From Paraglaciecola polaris LMG 21857 (lineage in GTDB: Bacteria; Pseudomonadota; Gammaproteobacteria; Enterobacterales; Alteromonadaceae): a stretch of 51,377 nt of DNA. The translations under genes and the position numbers were made by a program. Every line of letters begins with the position of its first letter. Within the stretch, counting starts at the first letter, position 1. The notes under the pieces are model-generated. The model did no database searches and had not been told where the DNA came from. It was given only the letters and a program-made list of their open reading frames with translations. This document shows, piece after piece, positions 1-9,107 of this stretch. The stretch lies in contig NZ_BAER01000097.1 of the NCBI RefSeq assembly GCF_000315055.1, forward strand, positions 1-51,377, given 5' to 3'.

Positions 1-58
1 ACAGGTTTGCTGCTTCTAACTTGAATTCTGCTGAAAACGTACGTCTTTGTCTCTTCAT
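1..58 (-). CDS. IS3-family transposase OrfA, N-terminal fragment (runs off window)
   Basis: The minus strand from 58 encodes 19 residues beginning MKRQRRTFSAEFKLEAANL, typical of the helix-turn-helix OrfA of IS3/IS51-type elements. A good ribosome binding site (GAGGT) sits 5-6 bases before the ATG. The gene is cut by the window edge, so whether it is intact cannot be said. Confidence 0.75.
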   Translation of the reverse strand, partial: MKRQRRTFSAEFKLEAANL

Positions 59-125
59 CGAACACCTCTTCTAAGGTGATAACATTACCACCTAAAATGA
101 TGTCCGGGATCATTAAACCACTACA
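1..125 (-). mobile_element. IS3-family insertion sequence, one terminal part
   Basis: The sequence left of position 125 reads on the minus strand as the start of an IS3-family element. The terminal sequence begins TGTAGTGG at 125, giving the TG...CA ends usual for the family. An orfA start follows at position 58. The rest of the element lies off the left edge, so neither the other inverted repeat nor the target duplication can be checked. The family is judged from the OrfA N-terminus; the exact outer boundary at 125 is inferred. Confidence 0.7.
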
Positions 126-178
126 GTATCCCCCACGAATAATATAAGTAAATCATAGCGATAGTTGAAAATTGGGGA

Positions 179-242
179 ACATTCATGGCATCAGTGCTCC
201 GATCACTCGCCAAAACTCTCAAAGCATTAATGCCATGAATGT
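179..242. repeat. Perfect 13-bp inverted repeat with 38-bp spacer
   Basis: ACATTCATGGCAT (179-191) is exactly complementary to ATGCCATGAATGT (230-242). The right arm overlaps the start of the IS4 remnant. It may belong to the IS or to its former target; its role is not known. Confidence 0.6.
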
Positions 243-791
243 AACAACTATCTTGAGCAATACCCTGTCACTTATCACGCCCAATATGCATAAAATTCGT
301 ATCACGGCACTTTGTGCATGAGTGTCTAGTCTGTTGCGCGGAGGCTCTGCCAGCGTCACAGGCATGATTCACAAGCCTATGAGAAACATAACATTAAACG
401 TGCTGATAGACTGTGCTCGAATCCCCACCTACTGATTGAGTCAGACTATATTTATACCGGACTATGCTACTTGTTCGGACGGATATCATCCCGCCCAGTC
501 ATTTTGATTGATTGGTCAGATTTTGATGAGCACAAAGGGTTCTTCCTGCTCCGTGCGTCGCTGGCCTTTGACGGGCGTAGTGTCACGCTATATCAGGAAG
601 TACATGGTCTCAACACAAAAGAAAAGCCTGCAACTCACAAACGCTTTCTGAATATGCTGAAAACGATGATGGGCAACAAAGTGAAACCCATTGTTGTCAC
701 CGATGCGGGCTTCAAAACGCCTTGGTTAAGTGTCTACGAAACTGGGGGAAGATTATGTATCTGCATCTGCAGGTGTCAGTTAAATTCGTGA
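235..791 (+). pseudogene. Decayed IS4-family transposase
   Basis: Three pieces in two reading frames together resemble an IS4-family DDE transposase. The first starts at ATG 235 (NMHKIR region) and is interrupted by an in-frame TGA at 319-321, then continues as SLLRGGSASVTG to about 363. The second, shifted in frame from about 375, contains KRADRLCSNPHLL, the first catalytic-Asp block LIDWSDFD (about 505-528) and the second, VTDAGF (about 697-714). Homology stops near 735, so the block with the catalytic Glu is missing. One stop codon, one frameshift and loss of the 3' half make it non-functional. Confidence 0.8.
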
Positions 792-804
792 GGATCCCTC
801 AGGG

Positions 805-1617
805 TTAGAGTTCTTCACCTTTCAATAGCTTCCTTATCCATGCTTTTAACGACAATAGTCGATCAGGCATCACTAGCGGTTCATCGGAGTGGTCTTGTAG
901 AAAACGATTTAACCAGAGGTTGTTTAGTTCGCTGCTTTGTTGTTGAGTCACTGGTTTTAATGGCATTTTCTCTGGCGTCAATCCGACATCCATAAAAGTG
1001 GCAACTTTCGATACGGCACCTGGAATATTAGATTTAATAGCATCAAAATTCATCTCTAAGAAATTAGCCCCACTTGTGGCCAAGGAATAGCGCCAAGAGG
1101 CTTGTTCGAGAATCGTATTTTTTAGACAATTCTTTATGCCGATATAATCGTATTTAGGGCTGTCAGATTTTGCTTTCTGTCCTGTTATCCAAATTCCAGT
1201 TTGGGCTGCGATTGATAACGATACTGCTTGTTTCAAAACGTCTTTGCGTGACAATAATACGTAATAAGCATCTGGAAATAATGCCCTTAATCCGTTAAAT
1301 CCGCCATACATTTTTAAATGCGAATAATGTATTTTTATACTGAATACACCGTTGTCGGATGTTCTACGAGCTTGTAGCTCGTCTATTACTTCAGGAAGTG
1401 TTTCCTTCTTAAGAAGCCGTTGCCATTCTTTAAAGTTTGCAGGGTTAGTATACTCAAGAGGAAAACCAAAGGAACCTGTGGTATGCAAAGCATGCCCGAG
1501 CATATGACTTCCACTGCGCGCTGTTGAGGCGATAATAAGCACTTTAGTCGGTCTTTTGACCTTGCTAAAGTCATGCTCACTTGAAAACTGGTTTTGATAA
1601 TAGTTCACGTAAAGCAC
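805..1617 (-). CDS. Stf0-type sulfotransferase
   Basis: A 270-residue protein resembling Stf0 sulfotransferases, which move sulfate from PAPS to a sugar. The 5'-phosphosulfate loop is seen as TARSGSH at residues 32-38, followed by the family-typical FGFPLEY near residue 50. It starts with GTG; a second in-frame GTG three codons on (1608) has a better-placed ribosome site. As the first biosynthetic gene beside the exopolysaccharide cluster, it probably sulfates the polymer or a precursor, which is common in marine polysaccharides (inference). The stop codon lies in the junction with the IS4 remnant, so the C-terminus may be altered. Confidence 0.75.
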   Translation of the reverse strand: MLYVNYYQNQFSSEHDFSKVKRPTKVLIIASTARSGSHMLGHALHTTGSFGFPLEYTNPANFKEWQRLLKKETLPEVIDELQARRTSDNGVFSIKIHYSHLKMYGGFNGLRALFPDAYYVLLSRKDVLKQAVSLSIAAQTGIWITGQKAKSDSPKYDYIGIKNCLKNTILEQASWRYSLATSGANFLEMNFDAIKSNIPGAVSKVATFMDVGLTPEKMPLKPVTQQQSSELNNLWLNRFLQDHSDEPLVMPDRLLSLKAWIRKLLKGEEL

Positions 1618-1794
1618 CTACATCTGGAATAAAAGCTGGCTGCAGAATATGCTAGTTTGACCGACACGTCATTAAGCTAATTCGATAGCCGACAGGTTTA
1701 TGTTTAGTGAATAGAGACCGCTTGAAACGCCCTGTGGTCCTAGCTATGTCACTATCTTCGGTCTTTGAAATCTTGCTAAAACCCATTAAGTTAT

Positions 1795-2715
1795 TTATTT
1801 TTTTAACGCTTGGTTGTTGGAAAAACGCAAAAAGTTGAGCGTGCACGCTATCAAACGTTTAATCGCTTGTATATTCGTGGGTTTAAGTAACCAAGCTCGG
1901 TATGAACAAGTCATTGCAAAACTAAAGTCGTTTGCTTCTTCAGCGATATACGAACAGATTGTGTATGATTTTGTTTTAGCCTTGGTTTTTAGCGTTTTAT
2001 AATGTGCCTTTGCTGGTGCTTGACTAAATATATTATTGATTAACGCAATATGTAGAGGCAGCACATATCTTGCCTTTCTTGATGTGGAACCACTATAAAC
2101 GCGATACTCTAAAAGCGCTTTATCACAATAAGCGAGTGGGTTGGTGCGTGCGATTTCAACCCATAATTTCCAGTCTTCCAAACAGAGTAAGTTTTCATCA
2201 AACTTACCAAATTCGCTGAGTAAGGCTTTTTCGATTAACACTGACGAAGTGGTAATAAAATTCTCAACGATTAGCTCATCAAATACATTAATTGTGGGTA
2301 TGTGACTATAGTCTGACCGCTTTACTGTGCCACTTTGGTTTTCTCCGATATAAACGGAGTCGCAATGTGACCACTTACAGTTGCCTAGGGTCGTGTATTG
2401 CTCGTACAGCTTTGTGGGGTGCCAGATATCATCTGAATCTATGAATGCGATCCAAGAACCTTGAGCAGCCTCAATTCCGGTATTCCTTGCGTGGGACACG
2501 CCCAGATTTTCGGTCTTTATTATTATTACTTTATTTGAGTAGCCCGCTAGGATAACTTGAGTGTCATCGCTTGAACCATCATCGACAACGATAACCTCAA
2601 TATTGGTGTACGTCTGCGTCAATACGCTTTCGAGTGTTGACGCAATATATTTTTCCGCATTGTAGGCAGGAATAATGACACTGATTAAAGGGGAGTTACT
2701 CTCAAGTTTATTCAT
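1795..2715 (-). CDS. Family 2 glycosyltransferase
   Basis: A 306-residue GT-A fold glycosyltransferase. The N-terminal nucleotide-binding part reads SVIIPAYNAEKYI (about residues 12-24), then VVDDGSSDDT (43-52) and the metal-binding D-x-D as FIDSDDIW (91-98). It should add one sugar from a nucleotide-sugar donor to the lipid-linked repeat unit of the exopolysaccharide; donor and linkage cannot be read from the sequence. There are no membrane helices in the main domain. It lies 177 bp from the sulfotransferase and 125 bp from the pyruvyl-transferase gene, on the same strand. Confidence 0.85.
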   Translation of the reverse strand: MNKLESNSPLISVIIPAYNAEKYIASTLESVLTQTYTNIEVIVVDDGSSDDTQVILAGYSNKVIIIKTENLGVSHARNTGIEAAQGSWIAFIDSDDIWHPTKLYEQYTTLGNCKWSHCDSVYIGENQSGTVKRSDYSHIPTINVFDELIVENFITTSSVLIEKALLSEFGKFDENLLCLEDWKLWVEIARTNPLAYCDKALLEYRVYSGSTSRKARYVLPLHIALINNIFSQAPAKAHYKTLKTKAKTKSYTICSYIAEEANDFSFAMTCSYRAWLLKPTNIQAIKRLIACTLNFLRFSNNQALKK

Positions 2716-2840
2716 ATTTCTTTATTCATATGCCTAGGAATGTGATTCTGTTGTAAACGATAATCGAATTTCGGGTTTGAGTAGCATATACCCATAATAA
2801 CGTCATCATTTCGGCTTCACTAAATATATTGAAAATGCTT

Positions 2841-3749
2841 TTAACCAATAGCGATTCCGAACTTCTTCTCAATACTGTGAATTAAGATCTCAATTTTTTC
2901 TTTGCGTAAATCATCGTTAGAAAGATAGAATTCTAGATTGGTCGCATTAAAATTAATTTTATCAGCGACAGACTTGAGATGCTTTACATTACTTCGTCTC
3001 GGGAGCACAGGTGTCCAGTCTGCCGAATGAATTCCTACACTATCAAGTGTGCGTTTAACATTATTGATAAATATACGCTTTGTGGATTCGCCTTGATCGC
3101 CTTTCCAAGTTGGCTTGATAAGGTTGAAAGATACCGTCATATCTAATGAACTCGCCCAATCTTTCCACTTGAAGTCATTAATGTAGTCGTAGGCTTTTGT
3201 TGGTTGCCATGGCACGCCGTATGCGTCAGCCATAATTGCGCCATGCATAGCTTCGGTTACTACTTGTTCACAACTTAGCAGTTCCGCAATGAATTTTTCG
3301 ACCGGCCATCTAGGATCGATTAATTTGAATTGACCAATTTCAGCGGTTTCTTGCCAAAGACCGTTTCCAATACTATCTACATGCGGGATGTAACCAAATT
3401 TGTGTTTGATAACCTTGGGACATTTGAGGAAGCTGGGGAGTAAATAAGCGCCGTCTAAAAGTGAAATGTCGTCTGTTACCGACATTTTTTCCTTGCTCAA
3501 GTGGCCTCGAAGACCAACGTAATCCCAAATACCCGTTGACTGATCGGGTAGATCCCCATATCCCACACCGGAAGTTAGTACCGTATATTTTTTTGCCGGG
3601 GGAATTTTGTGATTTAACAGTGTGCCAATTCCAATAACAAGATGATCCTCATCATTATCTAACTGATCACCTAAAATTTGCGGCCACAACCATTTATTCA
3701 GATCATCTCCAACATTTCCTTCAGGTGCTTCAAAGTAGAAAAGCTTCAT
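2841..3749 (-). CDS. Polysaccharide pyruvyl transferase family protein
   Basis: A 302-residue protein with the features of the polysaccharide pyruvyl transferase family: NVGDDLN near the N-terminus (about residues 12-18), a glycine-rich GIGT segment, and the conserved TEAMHGAIMADAYGVPW block about two thirds along. Members transfer pyruvate from phosphoenolpyruvate to a sugar as a ketal, giving acidic exopolysaccharide. Some distant members do other transfers on polysaccharides, so the exact reaction is inferred. Its place between glycosyltransferases fits decoration of the repeat unit. Confidence 0.75.
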   Translation of the reverse strand: MKLFYFEAPEGNVGDDLNKWLWPQILGDQLDNDEDHLVIGIGTLLNHKIPPAKKYTVLTSGVGYGDLPDQSTGIWDYVGLRGHLSKEKMSVTDDISLLDGAYLLPSFLKCPKVIKHKFGYIPHVDSIGNGLWQETAEIGQFKLIDPRWPVEKFIAELLSCEQVVTEAMHGAIMADAYGVPWQPTKAYDYINDFKWKDWASSLDMTVSFNLIKPTWKGDQGESTKRIFINNVKRTLDSVGIHSADWTPVLPRRSNVKHLKSVADKINFNATNLEFYLSNDDLRKEKIEILIHSIEKKFGIAIG

Positions 3750-3934
3750 TAATTTTTATGCTCTTAATTAAGGAGAGAAATTTTTTCTCTGACGAGTATT
3801 AAAATTTCAATGTATCCAACAAGATAGACATTATATAACGAGTTCTTCATCATTGGCTTTAAATAAACGCTCAGAACGTAAGTGACATAGAGAGCTTAAC
3901 GTACGAGAAAGCTAAAGTATTTTGCTTGCACTAT

Positions 3935-5053
3935 CTAAGACCTCTGATGATTTGGGCAAAGTTGGGTATATATGTTTTCATATGAATTAGTCATATTTTT
4001 AACACTGAAGACTTCTTCGAAACGCACTTTTGCAGCCACGCCAAATAACATTTGACGTGACGTATCGCCAGCGAGCGTTAGCATAGCTTGTGCATACGCT
4101 TCTTCGTCGTTATTTGGTGTGACAAGTCCTGTTTTGTTATGTAACACAATCTCTGGGTTGCCTCCAGCATCGGTTACAATGCAAGGTTTACTTAATGACA
4201 TGGCTTCGAGTAGTGTCATAGAGGTGCCTTCGCTCAAGGATGGCAATAAATAAATATCCATTAACGCTAAATGATTGTGTGGCTTTGGTTCATAGCCTGT
4301 CATGACGACATATTGTGCAATCCCGAGTTCGTTGATAACTGAATCAACATTAGCCCGTTCATCGCCATCGCCCACTATCATCAACTTAGCATTAACTCCT
4401 GCGTAAATCACACGTTTGAATGCGCGCAACATCATACTGTGATTTTTAATCGGATCGAGTCGAGCTATGGTGCCAAATAGAATACAATTTTGAGGTAAAT
4501 CAAAGGCTATACGCAATGTTTTAACACTTTCTTTATCAGCTGCAACGCCAATAATGCCATTGTAAATAACGTGTATGTCGTCATGAGGTATGAATTCATA
4601 GTCAACTAAGGCATCACGCGTGGCTGCAGAAATAGCGGTAGTTGCAGCGGTGAATTTGTGCAAAATAGGGTTAATTAACTTCCGTTTCCAAGTGGTGGAG
4701 TCGGGATAAAAACGCCCATGTTCAGTAAAAACCACTTTTGCAGATGTCAGTAATGCACCTAATAAACCGTATACATAAGGTGTGTATTGATGGCAGTGAA
4801 TAATATCTATTTTATGTTCAATGATATGTTGGCGTATTTTGCCGATTAAACCGATATCGAAGCCTGGTTTGCGGGCAAGGGCGTGGATTTGGATGTTCTC
4901 TGCGAGTAAATCGTCAGCGAACGGCCCAAGCGGTGATTCAATGCACAAAACAGACATAGTGAAGCGCATCGAGTCAGCACCTAAAATCAGATTTTTGATG
5001 ACTTGCTCAGTGCCTCCGATACGCATATCAAATGTGAGGTGAAGGATATTCAT
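3935..5053 (-). CDS. Family 4 glycosyltransferase, exosortase-A locus type
   Basis: A 372-residue GT-B glycosyltransferase. The N-terminus MNILHLTFDMRIGGTEQV is the usual start of this group, and the C-terminal half holds the E-x7-E element as SEGTSMTLLEAMS. It resembles the sugar transferases associated with PEP-CTERM/EpsH loci. The start at 5053 is preferred because it matches family starts. An upstream ATG at 5086 would add 11 residues and overlap the asparagine-synthase-like gene by 17 bp but has no clear ribosome site. Confidence 0.8.
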   Translation of the reverse strand: MNILHLTFDMRIGGTEQVIKNLILGADSMRFTMSVLCIESPLGPFADDLLAENIQIHALARKPGFDIGLIGKIRQHIIEHKIDIIHCHQYTPYVYGLLGALLTSAKVVFTEHGRFYPDSTTWKRKLINPILHKFTAATTAISAATRDALVDYEFIPHDDIHVIYNGIIGVAADKESVKTLRIAFDLPQNCILFGTIARLDPIKNHSMMLRAFKRVIYAGVNAKLMIVGDGDERANVDSVINELGIAQYVVMTGYEPKPHNHLALMDIYLLPSLSEGTSMTLLEAMSLSKPCIVTDAGGNPEIVLHNKTGLVTPNNDEEAYAQAMLTLAGDTSRQMLFGVAAKVRFEEVFSVKNMTNSYENIYTQLCPNHQRS

Positions 5054-5069
5054 TAAACTAAGCTCGGCA

Positions 5070-6971
5070 TTAGGTTTGTTTTTCATGGGGTGTTTGTATA
5101 TAACGAAACCACCACATTTGGAACATTAGCATGCTCCATAACACAGTACTGTGGTCTGCTTTTTCTTCTTGGTGTTGTTGCCAAAGTTGCTTGACCACGT
5201 CCATGTCAAAGTATTGCTGGATCCCTTGGGCTTTAGTGAATAGATAGTCTTCTGTTAACGCTTTAATTTCATGACGTAGCCATGAGGCTAGTGGTACAGA
5301 AAAGCCCATCTTTTTACGGTACAAAATATCGTCTGGTAACACAGGTTTGAAGGCTTCTTTTAAGATGAACTTCTTTTCCCCATTATTGTATTTTAAATCT
5401 GACGGAAGGGTCGCGGAGAATTCGATAATGTCTTTATCTAATAACGGGGCTCGAACCTCTAAAGAGTGGGCCATGCTCATGCGGTCAACTTTGACCAAAA
5501 TACCTCCCGGTAAATAGGTTTTCATATCCGTGTACAAAATTTTAGACAGGTGATCCGCGCCATCAGCTTTATGGTAATTTTCTAAAGTGACTTCACTGGG
5601 ATGATAATCGCCCAATTTATATTTGGTTTCTTTTGTGGCGAGACGCTGCCATAAACGGTCGTCAATCATGGAGTTTGTGATATAAAAGCCCATGGCGGGC
5701 TCTAAACTCAAACTGGTTAACAAAGACTTTGCTTTGCGCAGTAGTGGGTGCTCACTTTTGGCGAATAGGTTTGCCAGGATAGGAAAAACTTTTTTACGTA
5801 ACACTTCAGGGAAGCGCTGGCGTAATTTATTCTCAAGCGCGTCAGTGGTGTACTTTTCATAACCGGCGAAGACTTCATCACCGCCGTCACCGGCAATTGC
5901 CACTGTGACTTGCGAGCGGGCCAGCTGAGATACAAAATAAGTGGGCACTAATGAGGGGTCGGCAAAGGGCTCGTCAAAGTAAGCGACAATTTCTTCTAAA
6001 TTGTCTTTTACATTTTGATGAACGGTAAATTCATGATGCTCAGTATGGTATTTATCAGCAACAATTTGTGCGAATTCGGTTTCATTGAAGCGCTTTTCAT
6101 CGAAGCCAATGGAACAGGTTTTAACGGGCTTATCGCTGTTCAAAGCCATCATGGCAACTACGCCGCTTGAGTCGATGCCTCCACTTAAAAACGCACCTAA
6201 TGGTACGTCACTGACCATACGTGAACAGGTTTTTTCGGTTGCTAAGGCGTATAAGTCTTTGGTGAGTTGACTCGCTGATTTATCACTTACATGTTTGAAC
6301 GACACATCCCAGTATTGCTCAATGTGAATACCTTCTTGTGACACCCACATAAAGTGCGCCGGAGGGAGCTTGTGCATATCGGTGAAGATGGTTTTTGGAT
6401 CCGGTACATACTGATAAGCGAAGAAGTCGTGTACTGCGTCTAAGCGCACTTCTCTTGATACGTTTGGTAGTGTCAGTAAGGCTTTTATTTCTGACGCAAA
6501 GGCGAATTGGGTGTCAGTTTTTAGGTAATAAAGCGGTTTCTTGCCCACCCGGTCTCTAGCGATTAACAAACGCTTACTGGTTGTATCCCAAAGAGCAAAA
6601 GCAAACATACCGTTTATCATGCTCAGCATTTTTTCGCCATGTGTTGCATACAATGCAAGGATCACTTCCGTGTCGGTATGGGTCCGAAACGGGTAACCGT
6701 CATGACTAAGCTGGTCACGTAGTGCCTGAAAATTATATATTTCGCCGTTAAACGCGATTATGTATTTTTCGTCAAAAGAATACATGGGTTGTGTGCCAGC
6801 TTCTGATAGATCGATTATCGCTAATCTGCGATGGGCCAAACCTACATGCTCGTCCAAGTATTCACGACCCGCATCAGGCCCGCGGTGATAGATACTATCG
6901 CCCATTCTTTTTAGGGTTTGTTCATTGCCCATATTCCCGCTAAATTGCGTAAACCCCGCGATACCACACAT
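5070..6971 (-). CDS. Asparagine synthase-like amidotransferase, XrtA/PEP-CTERM type
   Basis: A 633-residue class II glutamine amidotransferase joined to an asparagine-synthetase ATP-pyrophosphatase domain. The N-terminus is MCGIAGFT, so Cys2 is the glutaminase nucleophile after Met removal. The ATP-binding loop SGGIDSS starts at residue 263. Length and context match the exosortase-A system-associated amidotransferase rather than housekeeping AsnB. In such loci it is thought to amidate a sugar acid or another component of the polymer; the true acceptor is unknown. It lies 61 bp downstream of the FemAB-like gene. Confidence 0.85.
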   Translation of the reverse strand: MCGIAGFTQFSGNMGNEQTLKRMGDSIYHRGPDAGREYLDEHVGLAHRRLAIIDLSEAGTQPMYSFDEKYIIAFNGEIYNFQALRDQLSHDGYPFRTHTDTEVILALYATHGEKMLSMINGMFAFALWDTTSKRLLIARDRVGKKPLYYLKTDTQFAFASEIKALLTLPNVSREVRLDAVHDFFAYQYVPDPKTIFTDMHKLPPAHFMWVSQEGIHIEQYWDVSFKHVSDKSASQLTKDLYALATEKTCSRMVSDVPLGAFLSGGIDSSGVVAMMALNSDKPVKTCSIGFDEKRFNETEFAQIVADKYHTEHHEFTVHQNVKDNLEEIVAYFDEPFADPSLVPTYFVSQLARSQVTVAIAGDGGDEVFAGYEKYTTDALENKLRQRFPEVLRKKVFPILANLFAKSEHPLLRKAKSLLTSLSLEPAMGFYITNSMIDDRLWQRLATKETKYKLGDYHPSEVTLENYHKADGADHLSKILYTDMKTYLPGGILVKVDRMSMAHSLEVRAPLLDKDIIEFSATLPSDLKYNNGEKKFILKEAFKPVLPDDILYRKKMGFSVPLASWLRHEIKALTEDYLFTKAQGIQQYFDMDVVKQLWQQHQEEKADHSTVLWSMLMFQMWWFRYIQTPHEKQT

Positions 6972-7032
6972 ATTTTTTCTGACCTTGTTGTTAATGTCGT
7001 CTTTTATTCAGCAAACTGCTGGTCTAATTATT

Positions 7033-8100
7033 TTACAGGCTGATATGTTTTCGGATCCTTGGACCAACTGAGGTGGTGACGCTCAGCGGCAGTTTGGCCC
7101 AAATGGATTCTACTAAGGGTCTTAGCCGTCCTTTTGGGGCACTCTCTCGCTCATTATTGCTCAGCATTTCAAAATCTTGTTGGCTTTGTTTTGCAGCATC
7201 ATACCAGTTCAATAATTGTGGCTCTGCTCCCCATTGGGCTTTAAAGCGGTAGGTGCCTTCCCCAAAAGTGGAACGTCCAAAGTCGAAGGTACACATCTTG
7301 TTATCACAGGCTTCTTTGAGCAATGACCAATAAAGCAGCATGTTTGGCGCAAGTTTATTGTATTCAGCGACGGTGGAAGCCCAAGGTATCGCCGTACCTT
7401 GATTATTTGATAGGGTAATACCCGCGCCCACAGGTGTATCTTCAAAATATACGACGGATAAAACGCAGTTGCCGTGGTAGTTATTTAGCAGATGCTTAAA
7501 CCAATCTTTACTGTGCACCGGGGAGCCCAATTTACGCATATTAATGGCGAATATTTGATAAAAATCGTCTAGGCCTTGGCCATTTTTATAAATTTTGTAG
7601 TGCAATCCATTCTTTTCTGATTTGCGGATCTGACTGCGTAACTTTGATTTGAATCCACTCAATAACGTCTCGCTGTTTTCAGGTAACGGCAAGAGCATAC
7701 GTACTTTCTGCCCTTCCATTTGCGAATCGCTCATAGGCTCATCGATAAAATCCCTAAACTCGAAGGTTTGCCCATTTATTGCCAAAAGTTGCTGTTTGCC
7801 AAACTGGGTCAGTAAATCGACCGTAGCGTTGTCATCACCGAGCCCATAACCTAGATCGCAGTAGGGAAGGGCGCAAAATGAGGGGCGTAGCAATGGCCGT
7901 TGCATTTGGATACAGGGCAATACACCTACTATTTGCGTGTCATTTAGTGCGATGGCAGCAATATTTTTGTGCTGATATGCTTGTTCAACACTCTTTAGCC
8001 ATCCGAAACGATGATACGGCGTTGCTCTGGGGTGAGCATTAACGTACTCGTTCCAGAGTCGTTCATCGCTATTGGTTGCTAGGCGGATGTGCAGCGTCAT
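7033..8100 (-). CDS. FemAB-like aminoacyl/acyltransferase, XrtA/PEP-CTERM type
   Basis: A 355-residue protein of the GNAT-fold FemAB superfamily in the version found in PEP-CTERM exopolysaccharide loci. Visible markers are the TPYHRFGWLKSVEQAY segment near residue 32, the CALPYCDLGYGLG segment near residue 81, and a C-terminal TFDFGRSTFGEGTYRFKAQW block typical of the family. FemAB proteins transfer amino acids from aminoacyl-tRNA; the substrate here is unknown. The start codon overlaps the stop of the deacetylase gene by 4 bp, so the two are translationally coupled. Confidence 0.8.
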   Translation of the reverse strand: MTLHIRLATNSDERLWNEYVNAHPRATPYHRFGWLKSVEQAYQHKNIAAIALNDTQIVGVLPCIQMQRPLLRPSFCALPYCDLGYGLGDDNATVDLLTQFGKQQLLAINGQTFEFRDFIDEPMSDSQMEGQKVRMLLPLPENSETLLSGFKSKLRSQIRKSEKNGLHYKIYKNGQGLDDFYQIFAINMRKLGSPVHSKDWFKHLLNNYHGNCVLSVVYFEDTPVGAGITLSNNQGTAIPWASTVAEYNKLAPNMLLYWSLLKEACDNKMCTFDFGRSTFGEGTYRFKAQWGAEPQLLNWYDAAKQSQQDFEMLSNNERESAPKGRLRPLVESIWAKLPLSVTTSVGPRIRKHISL

Positions 8101-9107
8101 GTGTTTTTTTGCTCTGTTGCTAGCTGTAACTTAGCCGCGGCTTCGGATATGGTGCAAAAATCGATTTCGTATTTCTCGCTCAGTGCACTAACGACCTCAG
8201 CAACAGAGTCACTGATAAATTGGTAGGCGTTTTGGTTGCCTAATAGGCTGTTATTGTTATCTAACAGACTCGAACTATGCATATACATGTGTAAAACCGG
8301 ATAACCTTTGTTGATGACTGTCTCACATAAAGACAGCATATCTTTAGGGGAGGATAATTCGGGACACAAATATTGCTTGCGTAATAATTGTGTATGCCAA
8401 GCAATGCCATTAAAACGCGTCCAACTGTATGGCGGGGAGGCAAATCTGGTATGAATATTATTCCATAACGGAAAGTTAGGCCGATTGAAACCCACAGTTA
8501 CCGGCAATTCATAAATCTCTTTTTGTTGTGACTTCTTTAGCGGATTATTTAAATTCGGCCAATAAGGAAGTGAGGGTGCGCTATGGCAACTGAAATAATC
8601 ATTGCTATAAAATGGGTAAATACTGGAATCAACCTTGATACCGGCATTCATGATTAGATTAAGCACCTTGGAGTCAATCCCCCAGCGTCCCGTACGAAAC
8701 GATTTAGCTTGAATGTCAAACTGCTGGAATATGAGTTGCATTAACGCGTCTAGCTTTTGCGATACTTGCTCCACAGGAAGATTAATCACATGGGAACTTT
8801 TATCTGTCGCTGGGCCGAAATAAGGTGGATTACACCAGGGGTGCAAATGCGCGCCTATTTCACAGTTTTTCTGGGCGATAATAGCGCGCATTTTAGCCGC
8901 CGCATCAGGGCAGTCAGCAACGGCATAATCGACAAAGTAAGTAGGGCGCACGCCTATACGGGCCAACTGTTGATGAAAACTTGGTAATAGCTTAACGTTA
9001 TTCACGTCAACATTTTGTTGAGGAAATGCCCCTGACCAATCCCATTCTTCTTCTGTATCAATGGATAATACGAATATGATTGGTGCTGATTTTCCTTGTT
9101 GCATCAA
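8097..9107 (-). CDS. Polysaccharide deacetylase-like protein
   Basis: A 336-residue protein with NodB-fold deacetylase signs: the first metal/catalytic motif SIDTEEEWDW near residue 15 and the H-x3-H type motif in GAHLHPW near residue 105, plus a conserved FRTGRWG segment. It resembles the WalW-type proteins often found next to glycosyltransferases. It may N-deacetylate an amino sugar of the exopolysaccharide, in the cytoplasm since no signal peptide is seen. It overlaps its neighbours by 4 bp at both ends, which marks it as part of one operon. Confidence 0.75.
   Translation of the reverse strand: MMQQGKSAPIIFVLSIDTEEEWDWSGAFPQQNVDVNNVKLLPSFHQQLARIGVRPTYFVDYAVADCPDAAAKMRAIIAQKNCEIGAHLHPWCNPPYFGPATDKSSHVINLPVEQVSQKLDALMQLIFQQFDIQAKSFRTGRWGIDSKVLNLIMNAGIKVDSSIYPFYSNDYFSCHSAPSLPYWPNLNNPLKKSQQKEIYELPVTVGFNRPNFPLWNNIHTRFASPPYSWTRFNGIAWHTQLLRKQYLCPELSSPKDMLSLCETVINKGYPVLHMYMHSSSLLDNNNSLLGNQNAYQFISDSVAEVVSALSEKYEIDFCTISEAAAKLQLATEQKNT

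Noticed and set aside
1814-2002. Open frame on the plus strand inside the glycosyltransferase gene
   Set aside because: It is a shadow of the minus-strand gene, with no ribosome site and no family resemblance.
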